A stretch of 64,000 nt of DNA from Carbonactinospora thermoautotrophica (lineage in GTDB: Bacteria > Actinomycetota > Actinomycetes > Streptomycetales > Carbonactinosporaceae), in NCBI RefSeq assembly GCF_001543895.1, contig NZ_JYIJ01000011.1, positions 82,593 through 146,592 of the forward strand, read 5' to 3'. The notes beneath the pieces are model-generated. The model saw only the letters and a list, made by a program, of their open reading frames with translations. It searched no databases and was not told the DNA's origin. This document shows positions 41,905-49,825 of the stretch, one piece after another (positions within the stretch are counted from its first letter, which is position 1; every line of letters starts with the position of its first letter). Made by a program: the position numbers and the translations under genes.

Positions 41905-42449
41905 CGCGGGTCTCCCTGCCGCTCCAACGGGTGCAGGCGGTCCACCGGCGTGTTCACCACGTCCCGGGCCCGGCGCACGACCTGCTCGTCTGGAGCGTCG
42001 TACAGGCACACGCACTTGGCCATGTCCTCCCGGACGTAGGTGCGCAGGAAGCGCACCTCCGGCACCTCGGCGTACTTGGGCGCGTTGGCCTTCTTGCGCG
42101 CCAGGTAGGTGTCCATGTCGAGGTCCGGCGGGAAGTCCCATTCCACCAGGTAGCCGGCGGCCGGGCGGGCGGCTTTGACCTGGTCGAGTTCGGCGCCGAC
42201 CAGCCGCACCTCGTCCGGACCGGACACCTCGCTGGCCTCGACGAAGTCGGCGGGGTCGAACGCGGCGCGCAACGCGTCTCGGGAGGCCGCCTCCACGACG
42301 GTGAACACGCGCTCGTGGTTGCGGGTCACCTGCGACTCGATCAGCTCGCCGCCGGCCGCGGCCGCCGCCTTGTCCACCCGGGCGAGCAGGTTGTCCACGC
42401 CGGAGCGGTCAGCCTGAGCGGGCACGAACTCGAACATGTAGAGGGACAC
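41901..42449 (-). CDS. DUF4242 (nickel-binding-like) protein
   Basis: The 182-residue product matches the DUF4242 group of small ferredoxin-like proteins: 'VSLYMFEFVPAQADRSGVDNLL' N-terminus (key 'YMFEF'), 'RTYVREDMAKCVCLYDAPDEQ' near the C-terminus containing the family 'ADKTYCVYEAPD' analogue. A Streptomyces member was reported to bind nickel, but the histidine set is not obvious here. The GTG at 42449 follows AAAGGAG. It is the first gene of the operon, divergent from a TetR gene with an imperfect palindrome between them. Confidence 0.7.
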   Translation of the reverse strand: MSLYMFEFVPAQADRSGVDNLLARVDKAAAAAGGELIESQVTRNHERVFTVVEAASRDALRAAFDPADFVEASEVSGPDEVRLVGAELDQVKAARPAAGYLVEWDFPPDLDMDTYLARKKANAPKYAEVPEVRFLRTYVREDMAKCVCLYDAPDEQVVRRARDVVNTPVDRLHPLERQGDPR

Positions 42450-42714
42450 GGTGAATCTCCTTTGCCTGTGTGGGGGCACGACGTCGCGTCGGGGCGCGGA
42501 CGCGAGGAAAGGCGCGGCGACAGCGGCGCCATGCCGCGAGACGATCGACGCCGGCTAGCCGCGACTCAGGGAAGAGAACTCGAACGCGGCAGGGAACTCG
42601 AACAGGCCGCGCTAGTGAAGGGAGCTCGGACAGGCGGCGCTGGCGACCCGCTGCAGGTCCACATGCAGCCGTTGCACCAGCGAAATCCGACTCACGCCGG
42701 GTAACCTAACGGAT

Positions 42715-42728
42715 AGACCGATCTGTCT
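42715..42728. promoter_or_regulatory. TetR-type operator of the DUF4242/ABC operon
   Basis: AGACCGATCTGTCT is an imperfect palindrome (12 of 14 positions) of the class bound by many TetR proteins. It lies between the divergent DUF4242 operon and the TetR gene, 38 bases before the TetR ATG, suiting autoregulation and control of the operon. Confidence 0.65.
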
Positions 42729-42765
42729 GCAAGCCGGCGGCGAGCCGCAGCCTTATGCTGATCGC

Positions 42766-43341
42766 ATGCCCACCCAGCGGGATGCCTTGACACCTGCGGA
42801 GCGGTTGCTCCAGACCGCCGCGACGCTCTTCACACGCGAGGGGATCCGGGCGGTCGGCATCGACCGGCTGGTTGCCGAGGCGAAGGTGGCCAGGGCGAGC
42901 CTGTACCAGAACTTCGGTTCCAAGGACGCGTTGATCGCGGCCTACCTGCAGCGACAGGACGAGCTGGACCGTGCGGCTTACCAGCGCGCCACAAGGCGCT
43001 GCGACAGCGCGGTGGGCCGCGTACTCGCGCTGTTCGACCTCGCCGAGGCGGCCGCTCGTCGGCGCCAGTACCCGGGTTGCCTCTACCTCAACGCGGTCAC
43101 CGAGTTTCCCGACCCGAAGCATCCCGTCTCGGTGGCGGTCCGCAGCCACCGGCAGTGGCTGCGAGACCTGCTGACCACGGAACTGACGCGGGCGGGAGCA
43201 GCGGATCCGGCCGCGCTAGCCGAGCAGATCCATCTGCTCTACGACGGGGGACTGGCCGGGTCCAAACTCAGCCGCTCCCCCGAGCCGATCCGGTTGGCCA
43301 AGCAGATGGCCGAAAACATGATCGCACGCGCCTCGCGGTGA
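42766..43341 (+). CDS. TetR family transcriptional regulator
   Basis: The 191-residue repressor has the N-terminal HTH 'RLLQTAATLFTREGIRAVGIDRLVAEAKVARASLYQNFGSKDAL' (key segments 'GIDRLVAEAKVARASLYQNF', residues about 33-52) and a C-terminal region with 'YPGCLYLNAVTEFPDPKHPV' that resembles TetR_C domains of small-molecule-sensing repressors. It is divergent from the ABC/flavoprotein operon, which it probably represses. It is not an MftR by the visible ligand domain. Confidence 0.85.
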   Translation: MPTQRDALTPAERLLQTAATLFTREGIRAVGIDRLVAEAKVARASLYQNFGSKDALIAAYLQRQDELDRAAYQRATRRCDSAVGRVLALFDLAEAAARRRQYPGCLYLNAVTEFPDPKHPVSVAVRSHRQWLRDLLTTELTRAGAADPAALAEQIHLLYDGGLAGSKLSRSPEPIRLAKQMAENMIARASR

Positions 43342-43439
43342 CCCACCCGGGCGCGTTCGGAACCGCTCCGGACGTTTCAAGGTCGGCGCGCTGCGGCTGG
43401 GGTACAAGACGCGCGGGCCAGGGACCGAAGGCGCCCACC

Positions 43440-43780
43440 CCCTGATCACTCGGGGGTTCGGGGCGGGTGCTCGCTGTGGCGCGGAATCTGATCGCGCCGC
43501 CCGCTACTGGCCTCGCACCTCCCCGGGCGTTGTCACTGCCCGAGCTGCCCGCGCTGCGGCTCTGGGCCGAAGGACCAGCACGCCGTACCGTAGTACGTCT
43601 TTTGCCCTGATTTCCGTATCTACGCGACAGACCCCCGGGAAGTCCACTACGCGTACCTGCATGCGCGCCGTCGTTCTGGTGAGCGCTCCGCTGACCGGGG
43701 CCCTGCTGCTGGCCGGTTGCGGCGGCCAGGGCCAGCAACCCAGCCCGGCCGGCAAGGCACCAGCCGCACCGACGACGGCG
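43440..43780 (+). pseudogene. Decayed partial copy of the DUF6153-DUF305 locus
   Basis: This sequence matches 56225-56540 closely. It starts in the 3' end of the DUF6153-like gene (CGCGGAATCTGATC...), passes its intergenic region and enters the signal peptide of DUF305. The start codon corresponding to GTG at 56413 is ACG here. The next in-frame ATG (43661) opens a lipoprotein signal 'TGALLLAGCGGQGQQP' but the DUF305 domain is absent. A recent partial duplication followed by decay explains it. Confidence 0.75.
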
Positions 43781-43915
43781 ACCAGCCTCACCGACTGGGT
43801 GTCCGGAATCCTCGCCGAGGACCTGCCTGATCTGCACGCGTTCGTCAACGGACTCTGTCAGGAACACACCGCCGTCGCCACGTGCTTGGGACGCGAGCTG
43901 ATAGCCGGCACGTAG
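43781..43915 (+). mobile_element. ISL3-family transposase C-terminal fragment
   Basis: Fused in frame to the DUF305 signal remnant, the translation 'LTDWVSGILAEDLPDLHAFV' and 'GLCQEHTAVATCLGRELIAG' matches the region of ISL3-type transposases just before their final acidic motif. Only about 43 residues remain. No terminal repeats were found. Confidence 0.55.
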
Positions 43916-44450
43916 AGCCTTCCGCTCGGACGACGGAGACCTTCGACAAGCCTGATCATCCCAGTTCAAAGGCACCTTCGGGGTCACGCCCAGATCTGGA
44001 CCGGCCGCTCCTGGACCACCAGGGTCAACCCTCGGGCTCGGAGAACGCCGAAAGGCCACGATCCAGCCGCAGCCGTGTGACCCGCTCTTCACCCCGCCAG
44101 GGCGACGCCGCCAAGCCTACGGATTACTAACTCGTATGTAGCGCGAGTGCAACACCGACGTAACAACCGCCGGTGAACCTGAGCTCGATACTTCCATTCG
44201 AAAGGTCTTGACACTGACCACGTGCCATGAGAAGGATGACGGCACAACAGTTACTGCGCCTCCGTTCATCGCGGATGGTTTTTACGGGAAGGGGGGGTGA
44301 GGAAAGAATTGATCCAACCGGTTCAGGTTGTTGACGTGCCGGGGGTGGCGCGTGAGGTTCGTTTTTCCCTGGTGTGAGCCGAGCCGGTGGGGTTGATGTA
44401 CGCCTGATACGGGGGAACACCGTTTTCACTGAGCGGAAAGGAGTTGTGCG
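43916..44450. promoter_or_regulatory. Leader region of the first tubulin-like gene
   Basis: No gene was recognised. A TTGACA hexamer at 44208-44213 is part of the string GAAAGGTCTTGAC, which also occurs upstream of the amidase at 49650-49662. The matching -10 is poor (AAGGAT). The ribosome binding site GGAAAGGAG (44435-44443) precedes the GTG at 44451, leaving a long leader if the promoter is real. Confidence 0.4.
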
Positions 44451-45971
44451 GTGGTTTATGAGCATGAGCATGGGCATGAGCATGGACCGGTCGGTGACCT
44501 GTCGCGGATCGAGGCCATCCGGGATCGTGGGGTGCACCGGGCCGGTGAGCATGAGGGCCCGTTCTCTTTGCACGTGGTGGGTCTCGGTAAGGCCGGCGCG
44601 AATGTGATCGAGCGTTTGGTCAGCGATCCCCCCGAGGGGTTCCTGTCTGATCCGCGGACGTCGTTTAGCGCGTTGGCGATTGATATCGGGGATCAGGAAC
44701 TGCGGCCGATCCGGGAGAGTGCGGGGCGGTTGCCGGCGGATCGTGCGCAGGTGCGGACGGTCGCTCTTCCGGTTCTGGACCGGGCGTCGCTGTTCGGGGG
44801 GCTGCGCCGGTACCGGGAGTTCCTCAAGATGGAGTATCCGCGGTACTACTGGAATCCCAACTACGAGCCGTGGCTGCCCTCGGATATCCCCCTGCCGGCG
44901 GCGGGTGAGCACTTCCCGCGGGCTTTGGCGAAGGCGATCTACGGGGTGGAGTACTACCAGGGCGGGGCGGTCGCGGAGGAGCTTGACGCCTTCGCCAGGA
45001 GGGTCGCGGCCAGTGAGGCGATGCCGATCGTCTGCGTAATCTTTGGTCTGGCCGGGGGCACCGGAAGCGGCATCGTGGTGGAGCTCGCCCGCCACCTGTC
45101 CAACATCAAGCTGGGCCGCCGCGCCTGGGTGCTCGGCGTGGGAATCCTGCCGTGCGAGGGGGATCCTGACTACACGCGCGACGGCGTTTTCTTCCCGGCC
45201 ATCAACGAACTGGACTGCATGGTCGACGCGGAGAAGAACAAGGGTGTCATGGCGGTCTGGGGTGATCTGTACAAGAACCCGTTCACCGCCGGCTTCTTCG
45301 CAGTACCGCAGAACGTGGTCTACGACCACACCGGAGACCTCGCCGCGACGCACGAGCGGATCGACGCCGGGCTCGCGGCCTTCCTGGCCCGCGACAACAG
45401 CACGCACCTGTACGAGACGCTCAAGTTGCTCAACTGGCTCAACGTCCCGGCGGACCGTTGGCACCCGGCGGTGCGCGCCGAGCAGGGTGAGCGGTGGCTG
45501 AACCTGTTGGCGGTCGGGTTCGATGACGCCCAACCCCTGGGCGGCCTGGACCTGGCCGGGCCGGTGTCGTCGGACTACGCCGAGGCGCGGCTGTTCGGGC
45601 CGGCGGAGACGCTGACCGAGCAGCGGGCCGCGCGGGTGCGGGAGGAGACCGCCAAGACCGTCAAGACCGCCGTCGAACCGGGCGCGCTGACCTTCCCCTC
45701 GACCGGGCAGGCGGAAACCACGTTGTTCGTGCCTCATGTGTCCAAGCTGGATCTGGCCGCCTTCGTGCCGGCGCGGGAGGCCTACGACCGGCTGGATTGG
45801 GACGAGAAACTGCTACGCCACTCCTGGCTGCTCGACCTGGGCGTCCTGCTGTGCGAGCCGTCCACCCGGTTCGAAGGCATGGGCGGGGAATGCATTTTGG
45901 GTTGCGCCTGCTGGGTGGTCGTCCCCCACGCCGCCATCCGGGGCGAGATCAAGCCAGCCGTCAGGGTGTGA
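44451..45971 (+). CDS. Tubulin/FtsZ-fold GTPase-like protein with histidine-rich N-terminus (paralogue 1)
   Basis: The 506-residue protein has a tubulin-like GTPase layout: the first nucleotide loop 'HVVGLGKAGANVIERLV' (residues 41-57) and the signature 'FGLAGGTGSGIVVELARHL' (GGTGSG at 202-207), which is the phosphate-binding motif of tubulin and FtsZ. A catalytic-loop equivalent (NxDxx[DE]) could not be placed confidently. The N-terminus 'YEHEHGHEHG' could bind metal. The C-terminus has 'LLCEPSTRFEGMGGECILG' and 'CACWVVVPHAAIRGE', conserved in the paralogue at 46433-48133. It resembles Tubulin_2-like proteins of unknown role. It is not FtsZ by length or sequence. A 99-residue partner follows it. 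Confidence 0.75.
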   Translation: MVYEHEHGHEHGPVGDLSRIEAIRDRGVHRAGEHEGPFSLHVVGLGKAGANVIERLVSDPPEGFLSDPRTSFSALAIDIGDQELRPIRESAGRLPADRAQVRTVALPVLDRASLFGGLRRYREFLKMEYPRYYWNPNYEPWLPSDIPLPAAGEHFPRALAKAIYGVEYYQGGAVAEELDAFARRVAASEAMPIVCVIFGLAGGTGSGIVVELARHLSNIKLGRRAWVLGVGILPCEGDPDYTRDGVFFPAINELDCMVDAEKNKGVMAVWGDLYKNPFTAGFFAVPQNVVYDHTGDLAATHERIDAGLAAFLARDNSTHLYETLKLLNWLNVPADRWHPAVRAEQGERWLNLLAVGFDDAQPLGGLDLAGPVSSDYAEARLFGPAETLTEQRAARVREETAKTVKTAVEPGALTFPSTGQAETTLFVPHVSKLDLAAFVPAREAYDRLDWDEKLLRHSWLLDLGVLLCEPSTRFEGMGGECILGCACWVVVPHAAIRGEIKPAVRV

Positions 45972-46031
45972 CGGCTGATGCGACGGCCGACCTGGCGACG
46001 ACGCTGGTCATGAGCCAAGGAGGACGGCACC

Positions 46032-46331
46032 GTGTCCCTGGACTGGGCCGCTGTGGTCAAGCGCTATGAGAACGGCGCGCGCCTGGAGCCACTGCTAGGA
46101 GTGTCCACGTTGTCGGTGACCGGCGTGGACGAGGAGAAGATCTACGTCAAGCACCGGCTGTGGGAAGCTTCGCTGAGCCGCCGCAATCTTGAGCGAGCCG
46201 TGGAACTCCTCGAGAACGGCAAGATGACCCGGGTCGCCGCGGACTTCATCGACCAGTACCGGACGTTCATCGAGGACGAGCGACCGAGCACCGCGGCCAC
46301 CATTTTGAAAGATCTCGGTTACCTCGACTAA
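46032..46331 (+). CDS. Small partner protein of the tubulin-like gene (paralogue 1)
   Basis: This 99-residue soluble protein starts 'SLDWAAVVKRYENGARLEP' and ends '[13 protein letters not shown]'. It has no signal peptide or transmembrane segment and is predicted helical at its C-terminus ('RRNLERAVELLENGKMTRVAADFIDQY', residues about 55-80). It is similar along its length to the protein at 49189-49488. No known domain was recognised. A GTG start at 46032 follows AGGAGG and comes 61 bases after the tubulin-like gene, so the pair is probably one transcript. Confidence 0.78.
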   Translation: MSLDWAAVVKRYENGARLEPLLGVSTLSVTGVDEEKIYVKHRLWEASLSRRNLERAVELLENGKMTRVAADFIDQYRTFIEDERPSTAATILKDLGYLD

Positions 46332-46416
46332 TTCTGAAGACCGAAGATCTCGGGTACCTCGAAGATACCTCGGCTACCTCGAATAATTCTGATTCTGAAG
46401 ACCTCGGTTACCTCGA
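46314..46416 (+). repeat. Degenerate tandem copies of the partner-gene 3' end
   Basis: Four copies of CTCGGnTACCTCGA start at 46314, 46349, 46369 and 46403, the first inside the coding end (encoding DLGYLD), the rest between the genes with intervening AATTCTGAAGA repeats. The array fills the space to the next tubulin-like ATG at 46433. Confidence 0.75.
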
Positions 46417-46432
46417 ATAGAAGGCACCGGCT

Positions 46433-48133
46433 ATGCCTGAACTTTCTCTTTATCACAGTGCCACAGGTAAGCAGTCACCCCATTGTGTCCATGTCGTGGG
46501 TATCGGCAAGACCGGGGCGCAGATGCTCGACGCTTTCTTGCGCACCGGTGAGGTCGAAGACCTGCTGGAGGATCCCCGTGCCCGGTTCACCGCGCTGGCG
46601 GTGGACATCGGCGCGGGGGACATGTACCAGCTGCGCGAGTACGCCGAGGCGTTCCTCGGCCGGCTGCGGGATCGGGGGATCCCGACCGAGCGGGCGCAAA
46701 TCCGCACCGTCAGCCTGCCGGTGCCCGACCGGGACGAGCTGATGGGGACCTTGGGGCGCTACCAGGAGTTCCTGGAGGCGGAGTACCCGCGGGTGATGTG
46801 GAAGCCCGACTACACCCCGTGGCTGCCCGCGGACATCGAACTGCCCAAGGGGGACAAGCGCTACACCATCCAGCTGGAGCAGCCCGACCCCCGCGAGCAC
46901 GTCCCGCGCGCGCTGGCCAAGGCGATCTACGGGCAGGCCTACTACGCGGGAACGCGCCCGCTGGAGCGGGAACTGGAGGACTTCGCACAAAGCATCAACC
47001 GCACCAGGCTGCCCTCGCTGGTGTTGGTCTGCTTCGGCCTGGGCGGCGGCACCGGCAGCGGGATGGTGGTCGACCTGGCCCGCCACCTGTCCACGGTGAA
47101 GCTGGGGCGGCGGATCCCGGTCATCGGCGTCGGGGTGCTGCCCTGCTCCGGTGACCCCGACCACCACCGCGGGGCCAGCCTGTACACCACCCTCAACGAG
47201 CTGGACTGCATGCTCGACGACGACAAAAACCAGGCCGTCACCGCGATGTGGGGCGACCTGTACAAAAACCCGTTCACCGGCGGGTTCTTCCTGCTGCCCC
47301 AAGAACAGGCCTGGCAGCGGCTGCACCGCTACACCGAGCAGTCGGCCGGCCAGCCACAGATCCGCCACCGCCAAGGCATGCACGTCACCAACAAGTTCAT
47401 CGACGACTCCTTCGCCCGCTACGTGGTCAACGACTACGGCCGGGAGCTGTTCCGGGTGCTGCGACCCGCCGGCTTCACCGGCGCCCCGCACGAGCGGATC
47501 AGCTACCAGGAACGCAACTGGACGCTGTTCAACGTCGCGAAGCTGACCCACCCCGGCGTGCAGGTACTGCCCGGGGAGCCGATGAGCAAGTGGCGGGCGG
47601 TCATCGGCAGGTGGATCGAGTACATCCCACAGTGGTCCGGGCTCAAGGAGGGCTTCAAGACCGAATACATCGAGGCCCACACCTTCTCCCCCCGTGTCCG
47701 CTGGAACGACACCCTGCAACGCAAGCTGGAGGAGACGCTCCAGAAGTACCTGCTGCCCGGCGACGACGGCACCCTGAGAACCTTCGAAAACGAGTTCTTC
47801 GACGAGCTCACCGTCTACACCAACGTCATCATCCCCGGCGTGGCCCGCACCGACCTGACCGCCTTCTACCAGGCACGCGACGCCTACGACAAGCTCAGCC
47901 GGGAGGAGAAGCTGCTCTGCCACTCCTGGCTGCTGGACGTGGGCGTCCTGCTCTGCGAGCCATCCACCCGCGTGGCGGGCATGACCGGCGAATGCCTCCT
48001 GGACGGCTGCGGCTGCTGGCTGACCATCCCCCACGCCGACATCCGCGGCGAAGCCCCCGTCTCCGCACACGTGGCAGAAGTCACCCAAGCCAGCATCGCG
48101 GACGCGGTGAAGACCGTGGTACCGACGCCATGA
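46433..48133 (+). CDS. Tubulin/FtsZ-fold GTPase-like protein (paralogue 2)
   Basis: The 566-residue paralogue has 'VHVVGIGKTGAQMLDAFLRT' (residues 19-38) and 'CFGLGGGTGSGMVVDLARHL' (GGTGSG about 205-210), both aligned to the first copy. The C-terminus contains 'LLCEPSTRVAGMTGECLLDG' and 'CGCWLTIPHADIRGE', so the cysteine-rich tail is conserved. It lacks the histidine-rich N-terminus and has extra internal segments (e.g. 'KGDKRYTIQLEQPDPREHV'). Start is an ATG with weak upstream purines. Divergence with conserved tails suggests the two may form a hetero-complex or a filament of two subunits. No function is known. Confidence 0.75.
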   Translation: MPELSLYHSATGKQSPHCVHVVGIGKTGAQMLDAFLRTGEVEDLLEDPRARFTALAVDIGAGDMYQLREYAEAFLGRLRDRGIPTERAQIRTVSLPVPDRDELMGTLGRYQEFLEAEYPRVMWKPDYTPWLPADIELPKGDKRYTIQLEQPDPREHVPRALAKAIYGQAYYAGTRPLERELEDFAQSINRTRLPSLVLVCFGLGGGTGSGMVVDLARHLSTVKLGRRIPVIGVGVLPCSGDPDHHRGASLYTTLNELDCMLDDDKNQAVTAMWGDLYKNPFTGGFFLLPQEQAWQRLHRYTEQSAGQPQIRHRQGMHVTNKFIDDSFARYVVNDYGRELFRVLRPAGFTGAPHERISYQERNWTLFNVAKLTHPGVQVLPGEPMSKWRAVIGRWIEYIPQWSGLKEGFKTEYIEAHTFSPRVRWNDTLQRKLEETLQKYLLPGDDGTLRTFENEFFDELTVYTNVIIPGVARTDLTAFYQARDAYDKLSREEKLLCHSWLLDVGVLLCEPSTRVAGMTGECLLDGCGCWLTIPHADIRGEAPVSAHVAEVTQASIADAVKTVVPTP

Positions 48134-48421
48134 ACACCCCACCCCCAGATGACCGAAAACCGGGGGCGCGAAACCCCCACCGGCGCCGCGCCCCCGGCCC
48201 ACACCACCAACCCACCCCCGCCCGCGGCTCACCTTCCTTGGGGAGCATCAGCGCGGGACTCCAGCGCCCGCGAAGGAGGAAGCCGCCCCCAGCGGCGGGA
48301 TCGGGATCACGGCACCACCGGGCGCATGACGCACGCCGCTCAGCCGTCCCGCCTGCGCCGCCCTCCCGGGTCGCCGGGCCCGGCACCGCCCAGGCGAGGA
48401 GGACATGGAGGCGAGGCGGAC
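48134..48421. other. Short intergenic region before the sigma-like gene
   Basis: About 290 bases without a convincing gene. An in-frame extension of the downstream gene to 48149 would be Pro/Arg/Ala-rich low-complexity and is rejected. A GGGGG/CCCCC imperfect hairpin sits around 48153-48180 and could slow transcription after paralogue 2. Confidence 0.4.
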
Positions 48422-49015
48422 ATGGACAGAAGATGGGGTCAGGCCACCATGGACGAAAGCCACGTGCAGGGCGAGTCGCCACCGGCAGTACTCCCGACCG
48501 GCGCCGACAGCGCAGCCGCCCCAGAACCCGCGCTGGTGCCGGCGTACCAGGAGTGGCTTACTCGCCTGACCATGACCTACGACGCGGTCCTGCACTGCTG
48601 CCAGCCTCGCCTGGACGAGCCGGAGCAAGCGCACTCCGTCGCCCTGGCGGTGGTCCTCGGGCTGCTGGCAAGACCGAAGGTCTTCCAGTACTTCGGCCTG
48701 CCCTACTCCGGACGGATCGCCCACCTGGCCGAAGAACAGCTCGCCGAGATCCGTCGAGGCGTCGAACATGAGAGCCGGGCGCCGCAAACCTCCTGGCGGG
48801 AGCTGCTGGACCGGCTACAGCGGATGCCCGCCCTGGAACAGCGGGCATTCGTGCTCGCCTGCGTCGAGGGGTACGACGGATCGCGGACGGCCACGACGCT
48901 CGGATGCACGGAGGCGGAGGCGCAGGCGCTGCTGGAGCGTGCGCTGAGCAGGCTCGAGGAGGCCCGCGGTCTCGCCTCCGGACCACAAGACGCAAGCCAG
49001 GACGGGGACCCGTGA
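48422..49015 (+). CDS. Orphan sigma-70 region-4-like helix-turn-helix protein
   Basis: The ~197-residue protein has a C-terminal segment 'LDRLQRMPALEQRAFVLACVEG' (split at this position) followed by 'DGSRTATTLGCTEAEAQALLERALSRL' (key motif 'ATTLGCTEAEAQALLERA') that reads as sigma-70 region 4: a helix, a GYxxxEIA-like region and a recognition helix. No region 2 is visible, so it cannot be a complete sigma factor. The ATG at 48422 follows GAGGCGAGGCGG; 48449 is an alternative. It sits between the two tubulin/partner pairs and may regulate that locus. Confidence 0.6.
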   Translation: MDRRWGQATMDESHVQGESPPAVLPTGADSAAAPEPALVPAYQEWLTRLTMTYDAVLHCCQPRLDEPEQAHSVALAVVLGLLARPKVFQYFGLPYSGRIAHLAEEQLAEIRRGVEHESRAPQTSWRELLDRLQRMPALEQRAFVLACVEGYDGSRTATTLGCTEAEAQALLERALSRLEEARGLASGPQDASQDGDP

Positions 49016-49188
49016 ACCCGCGACCGGGGCCGCGACCCAGGCCAGCCCTCGGTGCGGGCACCGGGGCCGGCCGACGACAGGCAACCAGGCCCGCCACAGG
49101 CGCCACTCGGCGGCCACCGGGCGGCACGACACCAGAAGACCCAGAGACACACCGGAAAGCCCGCCGGGAGGCACACCAGGGAGTCATG

Positions 49189-49488
49189 ATGCCGCTTGAC
49201 TGGACACAGGTGATTAACCGCTACGGCACCGGGGCGGTGATCCCGACCGCGGCGGGAGGACGCACCTTCCAAATCGTCAGCGCCGACGAGAAGTGCGTGC
49301 GCATCCGGACCACCCTGTGGGAGGACTCTCTCGCCAGGGAACACCTGGAACGCGCCGTGGAGCTCATCGAGGCCGGCAAACTCAGCAGAACGACAGGACC
49401 GTTCGTCGAGGAGTACCGCGTGCTGGTGGCCGGCAAGCGCCCCACCTCCGTGGCGCACATCCTCAAAGACCTCGGCTACCTCCACTGA
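49189..49488 (+). CDS. Small partner protein of the tubulin-like genes (paralogue 2)
   Basis: This 99-residue protein aligns with the one at 46032-46331: '[20 protein letters not shown]' versus SLDWAAVVKRYENGA, '[20 protein letters not shown]' versus LWEASLSRRNLERAVELLEN, and the same ending 'HILKDLGYL'. The ATG at 49189 is preferred over 49186 because AGGGAG then has five bases of spacing and the N-termini of both paralogues agree. Retention of a second copy at the far side of the sigma-like gene suggests each tubulin-like protein has its own partner. Confidence 0.75.
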   Translation: MPLDWTQVINRYGTGAVIPTAAGGRTFQIVSADEKCVRIRTTLWEDSLAREHLERAVELIEAGKLSRTTGPFVEEYRVLVAGKRPTSVAHILKDLGYLH

Positions 49489-49649
49489 ATTCCGCACCGC
49501 CGGCCCGCGCATCGGCACGGCTCGTGGTCGAGGAGCACACCCGACCGGGCACACGCCTCGCTCCGCCACTGATTTTCCGTGCGGAACGAAGTGGTTTCGC
49601 GATTATCTATCAGGCTCCCAGGATTTTCCTGACGAGCTGCTCACCCGAA

Positions 49650-49687
49650 GAAAGGTCTTGACCGCCCGCCGATCCTCAAGTTATTTT
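49650..49687 (+). promoter_or_regulatory. Candidate promoter of the amidase gene
   Basis: TTGACC (49658-49663) and TATTTT (49682-49687) are spaced 18 bases. The -35 is embedded in GAAAGGTCTTGAC, also found 243 bases upstream of the first tubulin-like gene (at 44200-44212). The spacing to the amidase ATG is about 140 bases. Confidence 0.5.
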
Positions 49688-49772
49688 CATTCGGAACCTT
49701 TTCGGAAGGCATGGGGATTCGCGATTTCGCAGCCACGGTCCCCGGCCCGCACACGATTTCCCTCCCCGTTTT

Positions 49773-49809
49773 CCAGACAAGAAGTCCCATCGACCAGACA
49801 AGAAGTCCC
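49773..49809 (+). repeat. Direct repeats CCAGACAAGAAGTCCC before the amidase
   Basis: The 16-base sequence occurs at 49773-49788 and 49794-49809, a 21-base period (two helical turns), 17 bases upstream of the amidase ATG. It overlaps the ribosome binding region, so it could be a translational or transcriptional control site. Confidence 0.55.
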
Positions 49810-49825
49810 GTCAAGGAGTCTCGCT

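Noticed and set aside
42766..43341. TetR at 42.8 kb as the missing MftR
   Set aside because: It is divergent from an unrelated ABC operon with its own operator, 14 kb from mftA, and shows no feature tying it to mycofactocin.
46475..48232. 585-residue antisense frame over tubulin-like paralogue 2
   Set aside because: Gly/Val/Glu-rich with no recognisable motif, while the plus strand holds GGTGSG and aligns with paralogue 1.
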